Assembly: GCA_902478425.1 (NCBI GenBank)
Contig: CABSKV010000015.1
Location: 1-23,476 of the forward strand
Length of the DNA: 23,476 nt
Source of the DNA: an uncultured Coriobacteriia bacterium
GTDB taxonomy: Bacteria > Actinomycetota > Coriobacteriia > Coriobacteriales > QAMH01
Reading direction: 5' to 3'
The notes under the pieces are model-generated. The model did not search any database. It was not told the origin of the DNA and was given only the letters and a program-made list of their open reading frames with translations. A program made the translations under genes and the position numbers. Each line of letters starts with the position of its first letter. Positions within the stretch are counted from its first letter, which is position 1. Shown one piece after another: positions 1 to 7,426 of the stretch.

Positions 1-2
1 AG

Positions 3-335
3 CCTGACCTTTCGGCGTTGCTGCGCGATGCGGATGTCTTTTGCCTGCCTACGCGCTCCGAGGGTTTTTGCACGTCGCTTCTGGAAGCCGCTGCGCAGGG
101 CGCCGTTCCCGTCATGCCGCATGTGGGTGGAACCGACGAGATCATGGGATGGGAGCCGACGCGCTTTGGCGTGATGCTCGAAGACAATGAGCCAGAGACT
201 ATCGCGCATGCAATCCGAGAGGCGGCAGCGCAGGACGACGTGGTTGCCCGCGAGCTCATGGAGCATGTCACGACAGATTGTTCATGGAATGTAACGACGG
301 ATGCGCTGGAAGAGGCATTTGCCTCTCCTAATTAG
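3..335 (+). CDS. Glycosyltransferase, GT-B fold (GT4-like), C-terminal fragment
   Basis: This is the last 110 codons of a glycosyltransferase whose start lies before the window. The reading frame is open from base 3 and ends at TAG 333-335. The visible part holds the typical donor-sugar site of GT-B enzymes: a PTRSEGF segment whose Glu begins an E-x7-E motif (EGFCTSLLE), followed by AAAQGAVPVM and a glycine-rich VGGTDEIM stretch. Family knowledge says such enzymes transfer a nucleotide-activated sugar to a glycan or lipid acceptor at the inner face of the membrane. The nearby licD and dTDP-rhamnose genes suggest surface-polysaccharide assembly. The sugar and acceptor cannot be told from this fragment. 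A TTG at base 18 is only an internal codon, not a believable start. Confidence 0.85.
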   Translation, partial: PDLSALLRDADVFCLPTRSEGFCTSLLEAAAQGAVPVMPHVGGTDEIMGWEPTRFGVMLEDNEPETIAHAIREAAAQDDVVARELMEHVTTDCSWNVTTDALEEAFASPN

Positions 336-358
336 TCATGCAGGCTAAAGATGGCATA

Positions 359-426
359 GCGCCGCAGCGAAGGGTGTACAGAGCGAGTTCAGGACTGTCT
401 GAGCGACTGCGCCTTCGCCGCAGCGC
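359..426. terminator. Stem-loop between convergent glycosyltransferase and licD genes
   Basis: Two 15-base arms (359-373 and 412-426) are inverted repeats with two mismatches, both of which become G-U pairs in the minus-strand RNA. The loop is 38 bases. The position, 24 bases after the glycosyltransferase stop and 7 bases past the licD stop, suits a shared terminator or 3'-end stabilising hairpin. There is no clear U-tract on either side, so intrinsic termination is uncertain. Confidence 0.45.
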
Positions 427-432
427 CTTGTA

Positions 433-1290
433 TCATTGACCTTGCATGACGTCCACACCGTCGCCAAAGTCGAGGATGAGCGGGGCGTGCGTGTAGCGAT
501 CCTCCTCGGGCGGCAGCTGCATATAATCGCCGTACTCCGTCTTGAGGTATGTGTCGCAGTCATGGGGTGCACGCAAGGTGAGTCCGTCAAATGCGATGTC
601 CTTGGTGGGGAAGAGGGTGTTGGAGTCAAAGGTCCCGTAGTTCGTGTATACCGCGCTTGTCCATTGCTCAGATGGGTTGCTCGTATCGAATGCGTGGTCC
701 ATTTCGGCCTGCAAGCCGGTCACGCCCCACGTGCGGGCGATGGTGTTGTGAACGATTTTGCAGCCCAGCATGACGAGGGGACGCAGTGGGGTGCTTGCCG
801 GTAGCTTGGGGCGCGAAAAGTGCTTGAGGTATGACTTGAGCTGTGCCATGCGCGCCCTGCGGCATTGTTCCTGAGCGGCATCTGCATTTGCGTCAAGGCG
901 ACAGAACGGAAAGATGTCCACGAAGATACCTTGCTCGCAACCGGCCTCGGCGCAGTTGTCATCGATGAAACGCGTGCCGTCTTTGAACACCTTTGCCCAT
1001 AACGGCGAGAAGCCTTCGGTGTTCGTAGATGTGTGAAGCGAATATCCATCGGGGAGCAGCGCAGGCGCGAGTTCGCAAAATCGATCGTAATCGTCCTTGG
1101 GCATGCCCAGATCAACGTCATCATCCCAGGGGATAAAGCCGCCATGACGTATGGCCCCCAGCAGCGTGCCGCCATCGATGAAGTAGCCGATATCGTTTTC
1201 GCGGCAGAGCTTGTCAATGACGGCGAGGATTTCCAACTCCGCAGCCTGTAAACGCTTAAGCGAATTTCCGGGATAGGGGGAGATGCTCAC
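433..1290 (-). CDS. LicD family protein (phosphosugar/phosphocholine transferase-like)
   Basis: The gene encodes 285 residues. The LicD/nucleotidyltransferase-fold signature is clear near the N-terminus: YFIDGGTLLGAIRHGG (residues 36-51) followed by FIPWDDDVDLGM (52-63), the Asp-rich metal site. LicD proteins are known or suspected to attach phosphocholine, phosphoribitol or other phospho-substituents to cell-surface glycans and teichoic acids; the substrate here is not shown. The GTG start at 1290 was chosen because AAGGAG lies five bases before it. An in-frame ATG at 1329 would add 13 residues but lacks a good ribosome site. No membrane segment or signal peptide is evident. The gene is divergent from rfbA and convergent with a glycosyltransferase, so it probably belongs to the same surface-glycan locus. 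Confidence 0.88.
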   Translation of the reverse strand: MSISPYPGNSLKRLQAAELEILAVIDKLCRENDIGYFIDGGTLLGAIRHGGFIPWDDDVDLGMPKDDYDRFCELAPALLPDGYSLHTSTNTEGFSPLWAKVFKDGTRFIDDNCAEAGCEQGIFVDIFPFCRLDANADAAQEQCRRARMAQLKSYLKHFSRPKLPASTPLRPLVMLGCKIVHNTIARTWGVTGLQAEMDHAFDTSNPSEQWTSAVYTNYGTFDSNTLFPTKDIAFDGLTLRAPHDCDTYLKTEYGDYMQLPPEEDRYTHAPLILDFGDGVDVMQGQ

Positions 1291-1437
1291 GTTTGCTCCT
1301 TGTTCCGTCGATGAGTAGCTCGAATTCATTCGATAATGATACAAACTTATACGATACTCGAGGAAGTGCAAGCCTAGCCTTCCACAGTAGAGATATAATC
1401 TGTCGATACACGAACCCAACCTCGAGGAGCACATCAC
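1291..1437. promoter_or_regulatory. Divergent AT-rich promoter region, licD / rfbA
   Basis: This 147-base gap between divergent genes is visibly richer in A and T than its surroundings. On the plus strand a perfect TATAAT sits at 1394-1399, 38 bases before the rfbA start. No convincing -35 box is found at the usual 16-18 base spacing. On the minus strand TATAAG and TATCAT elements could serve licD. The rfbA ribosome site GAGGAG is visible at 1423-1428. Confidence 0.5.
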
Positions 1438-2337
1438 ATGAAGGGCATCATTCTGGCAGGCGGAAGCGGCACGCGCCTGTATCCGCTCACGCTCGTCACC
1501 AGCAAGCAGCTCTTGCCGGTCTATGACAAGCCGATGATCTACTATCCGCTTTCCACGCTCATGATGGCGGGCATTCGCGACATTCTCATCATCTCCACAC
1601 CGGCAGACCTCCCCAACTTCGAGCGTCTGCTTGGCGATGGCAGCCAGCTCGGCATCCACCTGTCCTACAAGGTGCAGCCCTCTCCCGATGGCCTGGCCCA
1701 GGCGTTCATCATCGGCGAGGAGTTCTGCGCGGGAGAGCCTTGCGCGCTCGTGCTGGGCGATAACATCTTCTACGGCAACGGCTTTCGTGATCAGCTCAAG
1801 CGTGCGGTCAAGCGTGCCGAGAGCGGGGAGGGCTCCACGGTCTTTGGCTATTACGTCGATGATCCCGAGCGCTTTGGCGTCGTCGAGTTCGACGAGAACT
1901 ACAATGCCGTCTCCATCGAGGAAAAGCCCGAGCATCCCAAGAGCAACTACGCGGTCACGGGCCTGTACTTCTACGACAAGCGCGTGTGCGAGCTCGCCAA
2001 GCAGGTGAAGCCCTCGCCGCGTGGCGAGCTTGAAATCACCGACCTCAACGAGATGTACCTTAACGACGGCTCGCTTAATGTCGAGGTGCTCGGTCGAGGC
2101 TATGCATGGCTCGATACCGGTACGATGGAGTCGCTTTTCGAGGCGACGAACTTCGTGCGCACGGTCGAGCAGGCCCAGGGCATCCCCGTGAGTGTTATCG
2201 AGGAGATTGCCTACGGCAATGGTTGGATCGATCGCAACCAGCTTATCGAAGCCGCGAACAAGTACGGCAAGAGCAGCTATGGCAAGTACCTCAAGAGCGT
2301 GAGCGAGAACAAGTTCTACGCAAAGGACGGTAAGTAA
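1438..2337 (+). CDS. rfbA: Glucose-1-phosphate thymidylyltransferase
   Basis: RfbA (RmlA) makes dTDP-glucose from dTTP and glucose-1-phosphate, the first step of the dTDP-L-rhamnose pathway in the cytoplasm. The 299-residue length is normal. The nucleotide-binding motif GGSGTRLYPLT begins at residue 8, followed by SKQLLPVYDKPMIYYPLS (22-39), LVLGDNIFYG (near 104-113) and EEKPEHPKSNYAVTGLYFYD. The start has GAGGAG nine bases upstream. It opens a run in the order rfbA, rfbD, rfbC, rfbB, with rfbD starting three bases after its stop. A perfect TATAAT box lies 38 bases before the start. Confidence 0.97.
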   Translation: MKGIILAGGSGTRLYPLTLVTSKQLLPVYDKPMIYYPLSTLMMAGIRDILIISTPADLPNFERLLGDGSQLGIHLSYKVQPSPDGLAQAFIIGEEFCAGEPCALVLGDNIFYGNGFRDQLKRAVKRAESGEGSTVFGYYVDDPERFGVVEFDENYNAVSIEEKPEHPKSNYAVTGLYFYDKRVCELAKQVKPSPRGELEITDLNEMYLNDGSLNVEVLGRGYAWLDTGTMESLFEATNFVRTVEQAQGIPVSVIEEIAYGNGWIDRNQLIEAANKYGKSSYGKYLKSVSENKFYAKDGK

Positions 2338-2340
2338 TCG

Positions 2341-3246
2341 ATGAAGATTCTCGTGACTGGAGAGCGCGGCCAGCTCGGAAACGAGCTGAGGCGTTGCTTC
2401 GAGACGATGGAGGCCGAGCTCGGCCCCATCCCCGAGCTGTACAGGGGTGCCGAAGTCGATTACATCGATTACCAGGTGCTCGACATCAGCGATGCAGATG
2501 CCGTCGGCGCGTGGTTTGCCGAGCATGGCCCCTATGATCTCACCATCAACTGCGCAGCCATCACCAACGTGGACGGCTGTGAGCAAAACGAGGCGGGCGC
2601 CCTACACGTCAATGCCATCGGTGCCGAGAACATGGCACGTGCGGCGCAAGCTTGCGATGGCAAGATCGTGCACATATCCACCGACTACGTCTTTCCCGGC
2701 ACCAATCCCGTGCCGCGCGTCGAGACCGACGCAATTGCCCCCATCTCCGCCTACGGTCGTACCAAGTGGGAGGGCGAGGTGCTTACGAGCGCCGCGTGCG
2801 AGAAGAGCTACATCGTGCGCACGGCCTGGCTTTACGGCTATATCGGCAAGAACTTCGTCAAGACCATGCTGCGTCTGGCACGCGAAAACGGCAAGATCTC
2901 CGTTGTCAATGACCAACTGGGCAATCCGACGAGTGCCAATGACCTTGCCTACGAGATCCTCAAGATTGCGGCGACCGATAATTACGGAACCTATCATTGC
3001 ACCAACAATGACACGTGCAGCTGGTTCGACTTTGCCTGTGCCATCGTGGATGCTGCTGGCATCGAGTGCGAGAAAGAAGGCCTGAGCTCCACCGAGTACA
3101 AGGAGCGCTTTCCGCTTTCGGCTGATCGCCCGGCCTACTCGAGCCTGGAGAACGCGCACCTGGCGTCCACCATCGGAGACGAGATGCGCCCCTGGCAAGA
3201 GGCACTTGCGACGTATATGGATAGATTCGAGGAATTGGCGGATTAG
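2341..3246 (+). CDS. rfbD: dTDP-4-dehydrorhamnose reductase
   Basis: RfbD (RmlD) carries out the last pathway step, the NAD(P)H-dependent reduction of dTDP-4-dehydro-L-rhamnose to dTDP-L-rhamnose. The 301-residue protein opens with a Rossmann fingerprint, MKILVTGERGQLG (glycines within residues 7-13). The catalytic residues of the short-chain dehydrogenase family follow: HISTDYVF (111-118) and Tyr138-x3-Lys142 in AYGRTKWEGE. It begins three bases after rfbA, with its ribosome site AAGGACGG inside the rfbA 3' end, which indicates tight coupling. Nothing is truncated. Confidence 0.96.
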   Translation: MKILVTGERGQLGNELRRCFETMEAELGPIPELYRGAEVDYIDYQVLDISDADAVGAWFAEHGPYDLTINCAAITNVDGCEQNEAGALHVNAIGAENMARAAQACDGKIVHISTDYVFPGTNPVPRVETDAIAPISAYGRTKWEGEVLTSAACEKSYIVRTAWLYGYIGKNFVKTMLRLARENGKISVVNDQLGNPTSANDLAYEILKIAATDNYGTYHCTNNDTCSWFDFACAIVDAAGIECEKEGLSSTEYKERFPLSADRPAYSSLENAHLASTIGDEMRPWQEALATYMDRFEELAD

Positions 3247-3278
3247 GGTCCTCCATTCTCGTTTGATAGAAGGATCGT

Positions 3279-3845
3279 ATGACAGAAGAGAAGACAATCA
3301 CGAGTGGCAACTTCACCTTCACGCAGACGTCCATCGAAGGCGTCATCATCGTGGACGTGAAGGAATACGGCGATGACCGTGGCTACTTCATGGAGACGTA
3401 CAAGCGTCCCGATTTCGTGGCAGGCGGCATCGATGTCGATTTCGTGCAGGACAATCAGAGCTCTTCGACCAAGGGCGTGCTGCGTGGCCTGCATTTCCAG
3501 ATCGAGCACCCGCAAAGCAAGCTCGTGCGCGTCGTGAGCGGCGAGGTCTTCGACGTGTGCGTCGACTTGCGCGAGGGAAGTCCCACCTATGGCAAATGGG
3601 AGGGCGTCATCCTCTCCGCCGAAAACAAGCGTCAGTTCTTCGTGCCACGTGGCTTCGCGCACGGCTTTCTCGTGCTCTCGGATACGGCAGAGTTCTGCTA
3701 CAAGTGCGACGACGTATACCATCCCAACGACGAGGGCGGCTATCGCTACGATGACCCGGCCTTTGGCATCGAATGGCCGCAGATTGATTGCGAAATCAAT
3801 CTGAGCGACAAGGACAAGAAGCATCCCGCGTTCAAACGCGATTAG
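3279..3845 (+). CDS. rfbC: dTDP-4-dehydrorhamnose 3,5-epimerase
   Basis: RfbC (RmlC) epimerises C3 and C5 of dTDP-4-dehydro-6-deoxyglucose, the third pathway step. The 188-residue length fits this cupin family. Motifs seen are YGDDRGYFMETY (30-41), the catalytic His72 in LRGLHFQ, VRVVSGEVFDVCVDLR (83-98), the FFVPRGFAHGFLVLS block (120-134) and the conserved Tyr141. The start is preceded by AGAAGGAT. It lies 32 bases after rfbD and 16 bases before rfbB in the same presumed transcript. Confidence 0.97.
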   Translation: MTEEKTITSGNFTFTQTSIEGVIIVDVKEYGDDRGYFMETYKRPDFVAGGIDVDFVQDNQSSSTKGVLRGLHFQIEHPQSKLVRVVSGEVFDVCVDLREGSPTYGKWEGVILSAENKRQFFVPRGFAHGFLVLSDTAEFCYKCDDVYHPNDEGGYRYDDPAFGIEWPQIDCEINLSDKDKKHPAFKRD

Positions 3846-3861
3846 GCAAGGAGCAAGATAG

Positions 3862-4881
3862 ATGACAGAAGTGTTCAAGCCCACGAACATCATCGTTACC
3901 GGTGGTGCGGGCTTTATCGGTAGCAACTTCGTGCATTGGGCTGTCGACAATCAGCCTGGCGTGCATGTGACCGTGCTCGACGCGCTCACGTATGCGGGCA
4001 ATCGCGAGAACCTTGCCGGCATTCCCGATGGCCGCATGAGCTTCGTGCATGGCGACATCTGCGATGCCGAGCTTGTCGACAAGCTCGCTGCGGACGCCGA
4101 TGCCATCGTGCACTTTGCCGCCGAGAGCCATAACGACAACTCCATCGCCGACCCGACGCCGTTTCTGCGCACGAACGTCGAGGGTACCTTCACGCTCTTG
4201 CAGGCAGCGCGCAAGCATGACGTGCGCTTCCATCATATCTCGACTGACGAGGTCTACGGCGATCTCGCGCTCGACGATCCCGCGCGCTTTACCGAGGAGA
4301 CGCCGTACAAGCCGAGCAGCCCGTACAGCTCGACCAAGGCCTCGAGCGACATGCTCGTGCGCGCCTGGGTGCGCACCTACGGCGTGCACGCTACCATCAG
4401 CAATTGCTCGAACAACTATGGCCCGCGTCAGCACATCGAGAAGTTCATCCCGCGCCAGATCACGAATATCCTCTGCGGCATTCGACCCAAGCTCTACGGT
4501 GATGGTCTCAACGTGCGCGACTGGATTCATACCGAGGATCATTCGAGCGCCGTGTGGGAGATTCTCACCAAAGGCGAGCTCGGCGAGACTTACCTCATCG
4601 GTGCTGATGGCGAGAAGAACAACATCGACGTTTTACGTGCCATTCTCAAGGAGATGGGCAAGGACGAAGATGACTTCGACTGGGTCAAGGATCGTCCCGG
4701 CCATGACCGCCGCTATGCCATAGACTCGAGCAAGCTGCGTCGCGAGCTTGGCTGGCAGCCCAAGCACACGAACTTTGACGAAGGTCTTGCCGCCACCATT
4801 GCCTGGTACGAGGACAATCGCGGCTGGTGGGAAGGCGCCAAGCAGGAGACCGAGGCCAAGTACGCCAAGCAAGGGCAATAG
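3862..4881 (+). CDS. rfbB: dTDP-glucose 4,6-dehydratase
   Basis: RfbB (RmlB) converts dTDP-glucose to dTDP-4-dehydro-6-deoxyglucose with bound NAD+, the second pathway step. The 339-residue sequence has TGGAGFIGSNF at 13-23, the dehydratase-specific Thr128-Asp129-Glu130 in HHISTDEVYG, and the active-site Tyr155-x3-Lys159 in SPYSSTKAS. The NNYGPRQ and EKFIPR stretches are also typical. AAGGAGC precedes the start at a good distance. Together with rfbA, rfbD and rfbC it completes dTDP-rhamnose synthesis, supplying donors for the surface glycan suggested by the upstream glycosyltransferase. Confidence 0.97.
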   Translation: MTEVFKPTNIIVTGGAGFIGSNFVHWAVDNQPGVHVTVLDALTYAGNRENLAGIPDGRMSFVHGDICDAELVDKLAADADAIVHFAAESHNDNSIADPTPFLRTNVEGTFTLLQAARKHDVRFHHISTDEVYGDLALDDPARFTEETPYKPSSPYSSTKASSDMLVRAWVRTYGVHATISNCSNNYGPRQHIEKFIPRQITNILCGIRPKLYGDGLNVRDWIHTEDHSSAVWEILTKGELGETYLIGADGEKNNIDVLRAILKEMGKDEDDFDWVKDRPGHDRRYAIDSSKLRRELGWQPKHTNFDEGLAATIAWYEDNRGWWEGAKQETEAKYAKQGQ

Positions 4882-4889
4882 GCATCCGC

Positions 4890-5219
4890 ATGGATACCCC
4901 AGACCTCACCTTCGACGAGCACGGCCTCATCCCGGCTGTTGTGCAGCAATACGATACTGGCGAAGTCCTCATGGTCGCCTGGATGAACGCCGAGTCCCTC
5001 GAGCTCACGCGCACGACGGGCACCACGTGGTTCTGGTCACGCTCGCGTCAGGAGCTCTGGAACAAAGGTTTAACGAGCGGAAACATTCAGACCGTCAAGG
5101 AATTGTATTATGACTGCGATGGAGATACCTTGCTCGTGAAGGTCGATGCAGCTGGCCCCGCTTGCCATACAGGCGCTACGAGCTGCTTCTATCGAAAAAT
5201 AGACATCGAGCATGATTAG
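4890..5219 (+). CDS. hisI: Phosphoribosyl-AMP cyclohydrolase
   Basis: HisI opens the purine ring of phosphoribosyl-AMP, the third step of histidine synthesis. The 109-residue protein shows the full family pattern: DTGEVLMVAWMN (22-33), WSRSRQELWNKG (49-60), SGNIQ, the metal-binding DCDGD (75-79) and the cysteine pair in GPACHTGATSCFY (89-101). It is a stand-alone cyclohydrolase without the HisE pyrophosphohydrolase domain. The ATG at 4890 fits the family's usual N-terminus; an earlier in-frame start at 4827 would overlap rfbB by 55 bases and add residues unlike the family. The ribosome site is weak. No other his gene is in view, so its place between rfbB and glnA is odd. Confidence 0.93.
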   Translation: MDTPDLTFDEHGLIPAVVQQYDTGEVLMVAWMNAESLELTRTTGTTWFWSRSRQELWNKGLTSGNIQTVKELYYDCDGDTLLVKVDAAGPACHTGATSCFYRKIDIEHD

Positions 5220-5240
5220 GATGACACACGCGCTGTCATC
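5220..5240. promoter_or_regulatory. 21-base perfect inverted repeat ahead of glnA
   Basis: GATGACA and TGTCATC are separated by seven bases, beginning directly after the hisI stop and ending 18 bases before the glnA start. It could be an operator for a dimeric regulator, or a short RNA hairpin without a U-tract between two co-transcribed genes. It does not match the TGTNA-N7-TNACA consensus of Bacillus TnrA/GlnR. Confidence 0.4.
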
Positions 5241-5258
5241 GGGAAAGAGGTAGGCGCA

Positions 5259-6638
5259 ATGTCAAATGCATTCGCTGACGAGTTTGGCGTGATCGGATCG
5301 GCTGCGGCCGAGGCCAACAGGGACTACGTCCTCAAGACGGTGCAGGAGCGTCACATCCACTTCATCCGCATGTGGTTCACCGACGTGCTCGGCCAGATGA
5401 AGTCCTTCGCCATCACGCCGAGCGAGCTCGAGACGGCCTTTGGCGAGGGCATGGGCTTTGACGGTAGCTCGATCGAGGGCTTCGCGCGCTCGACCGAGTC
5501 CGATATGATCGCGCTTCCCGACGCGAGCACCTTCCAGGTGCTGCCCTGGCGCCCCAAGGACGATGGCGTGGCACGCATGTTCTGCAACATCCTCACGCCC
5601 GAGCGCAAGCCATTCGATGGCGATCCACGCTACGTGCTGCGTCGCATGCTCACGAAGGCCGCGCGCATGGGCTACACGATGAACGTCGGTCCGGAGCTCG
5701 AGTACTTCTACTTCAAGAACGCGACGACGCCCGAGCCCATCGACTATGCCGGTTTCTTCGACCTCATTGCCGATGACATGGCATCCGATCTGCGCCGCGA
5801 CACGATTCTGACGCTCGAGCAGATGAGCATTCCCGTCGAGTACTCCCACCACGAGACCGCTCCCTCGCAGCAGGAAATCGACCTGCGCTACAGCGATGCG
5901 CTTTCGATGGCAGACGCGGTCATGACCTATCGCCTCGTGGTGAAGGAGATCGCCCTCAAGCACGGCGTACACGCGAGCTTCATGCCCAAGCCGATTCGCG
6001 GTGTCGATGGCAGTGGCATGCACGTGCACATCTCGCTGTTCCATGACGACGAAAACGTCTTCTATGACGCAAATGACCCGCTGGGCTTTGGCCTGTCACA
6101 GACGGCCAAGCACTACATCGCCGGCCTGCTCAAGTACGCCCCCGAGATGACGCTCATCACCAACCAGTACGTCAACTCGTACAAGCGACTCATCCCCGGA
6201 TTCGAGGCACCGGTGTACGTGACTTGGGCGAATCGCAATCGCAACGCGCTCGTGCGTGTGCCGCTCTACAAGCCGGACAAGGCCAATGCGGCGCGCTTCG
6301 AGTATCGCAGCCCCGACCCGGCATGTAATCCCTACCTCGTCTTCGCGGTGCTTTTGGGCGCTGGCCTGCGTGGTATCGAAGACGAGCTCGAACTCGAGGC
6401 ACCCCTGACAGATGACCTCTCGGCGATGAGCGAGGAGGAGGCGCTTGCGGCAGGCTATCGCATGCTTCCCGGCGACCTTCACGAGGCCATCGAGCTTTTC
6501 GAGCGCTCCGAGCTCATGCGCGAGATCCTTGGCGAGGAGATGCACCATTTCATCGTCGAGAACAAGAAGGAAGAGTGGCGTTCGTATCGCTCCCAGGTGA
6601 CGCAATGGGAGATCGAGCGCAACTTCCCGATTTTGTAG
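5259..6638 (+). CDS. glnA: Glutamine synthetase, type I (alpha subgroup)
   Basis: GlnA condenses glutamate and ammonia with ATP to give glutamine, the main entry of nitrogen into metabolism. The 459-residue length and the C-terminus ending in a SYRSQVTQWEIER pattern match the GSI-alpha group of Firmicutes. Visible landmarks are FDGSSIEGF (67-75), the metal-binding NVGPELEYFYF (142-152), HHETAPSQQEID (197-208), KPIRGVDGSGMHVH (244-257), NSYKRLIPGFEAP (306-318) and the RFEYRSPDPACNPYL block (346-360). The adenylylation-site tyrosine motif of the GSI-beta group is absent, so control by GlnE-type adenylylation is unlikely. The start has AAAGAGG upstream. A DNA-binding regulator gene follows after 21 bases, and an inverted repeat precedes the gene. 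Confidence 0.97.
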   Translation: MSNAFADEFGVIGSAAAEANRDYVLKTVQERHIHFIRMWFTDVLGQMKSFAITPSELETAFGEGMGFDGSSIEGFARSTESDMIALPDASTFQVLPWRPKDDGVARMFCNILTPERKPFDGDPRYVLRRMLTKAARMGYTMNVGPELEYFYFKNATTPEPIDYAGFFDLIADDMASDLRRDTILTLEQMSIPVEYSHHETAPSQQEIDLRYSDALSMADAVMTYRLVVKEIALKHGVHASFMPKPIRGVDGSGMHVHISLFHDDENVFYDANDPLGFGLSQTAKHYIAGLLKYAPEMTLITNQYVNSYKRLIPGFEAPVYVTWANRNRNALVRVPLYKPDKANAARFEYRSPDPACNPYLVFAVLLGAGLRGIEDELELEAPLTDDLSAMSEEEALAAGYRMLPGDLHEAIELFERSELMREILGEEMHHFIVENKKEEWRSYRSQVTQWEIERNFPIL

Positions 6639-6659
6639 GAAGCGGCAAGGGATAGGGTC

Positions 6660-7322
6660 ATGCACCGCAAGCGCGTGCTGTACATACAGGAGGGCATGCA
6701 GACGCACGGGCGTATCGCGCGCCTGACGGCAGAGCTCGATGCCGACTTCGATTTGTGCTCGGCTGCATCATTTGCGGCTTCGCTTCCCGCGGCTGATCTT
6801 GTCGTCTGCTTTTTGGCAGATGCGCGCAGTGATGGCCTTGCCGAGCTTGAGCAGAGGTTGCGCGAAGCCGAAAACGTCGCGCTGCTGATCGTGGTCGAGG
6901 CCGAGGCGCTTCAGACCTTGCGCCTGCCCGCTCATATTCGTGCCGATTTCGTCCTGGCCACATCTCCGGATGCGGAGCTGCTCATTCGCATGCGGCATCT
7001 GCTCTGGCCAGGGGAGGAGACGGCAAACTCCGATTTCATCACGGTCGATTCGATGGTCATCAACCTCTCGACCTACCAGGTGCTCGTCGACGGAAGCCCC
7101 GTGGACTTCACCTACCTTGAGTACGCGCTGCTCGCGTTTCTCGTGACGCATTCCGGACATGTCTACTCGCGTGATGCGCTGCTCTCGCGTGTCTGGGGCT
7201 TCGATTATTTCGGAGGTTCACGCACCGTCGACGTGCACGTGCGACGCGTGCGCTCCAAGCTCGGCAATGACCTTGCGGCGCATCTAAGGACTGTCCGCGG
7301 CGTCGGCTACATGTGGGAGTAG
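6660..7322 (+). CDS. Atypical OmpR/PhoB-type response regulator, possibly GlnR-like
   Basis: The 220-residue protein has a receiver-like N-terminal half (about 4-115) and a clear winged-helix DNA-binding domain (about 124-220), with FTYLEYALLAFL, the GFDYFGGSRTVDVHVRRVR helix-turn-helix and the terminal RTVRGVGYMWE hairpin. The receiver half lacks what phosphorylation needs: the acidic pair after strand 1 is replaced by IQEG (9-12), the acceptor Asp position is Phe51 in DLVVCF, and the strand-5 lysine is missing (LATSPD, 99-104). No histidine kinase gene is adjacent. Actinobacterial GlnR proteins are also OmpR-type regulators that work without standard phosphorylation. Its place 21 bases behind glnA makes a nitrogen-control role attractive, but this is inferred from context. 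Confidence 0.85.
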   Translation: MHRKRVLYIQEGMQTHGRIARLTAELDADFDLCSAASFAASLPAADLVVCFLADARSDGLAELEQRLREAENVALLIVVEAEALQTLRLPAHIRADFVLATSPDAELLIRMRHLLWPGEETANSDFITVDSMVINLSTYQVLVDGSPVDFTYLEYALLAFLVTHSGHVYSRDALLSRVWGFDYFGGSRTVDVHVRRVRSKLGNDLAAHLRTVRGVGYMWE

Positions 7323-7386
7323 GCGCACGAGGGCGGGCAATCTTGGCGCTCACGGGGATGCTCACGTAGCCTCGTACGCTGCGCAT

Positions 7387-7419
7387 CCAGACAAAAGTGC
7401 CCCGGCGATTATTGTCTGG
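7387..7419. repeat. REP-like 33-base repeat, single copy
   Basis: A 33-base element with perfect 8-base inverted ends (CCAGACAA and TTGTCTGG) around a CCCCGG core. It matches 29 of 33 bases of the element at 17741-17773 in the same orientation. It lies between the convergent regulator and vsr genes, eight bases past the vsr stop. A short T-run follows on the plus strand (GGTTTTG), so it could also help end transcription of the regulator gene. Confidence 0.75.
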
Positions 7420-7426
7420 TTTTGCC

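Noticed and set aside
433..2586. A 717-codon open frame on the minus strand across licD and rfbA
   Set aside because: Only the last 285 codons resemble a protein family (LicD). The rest lies antisense to rfbA, whose own strand is clearly coding.
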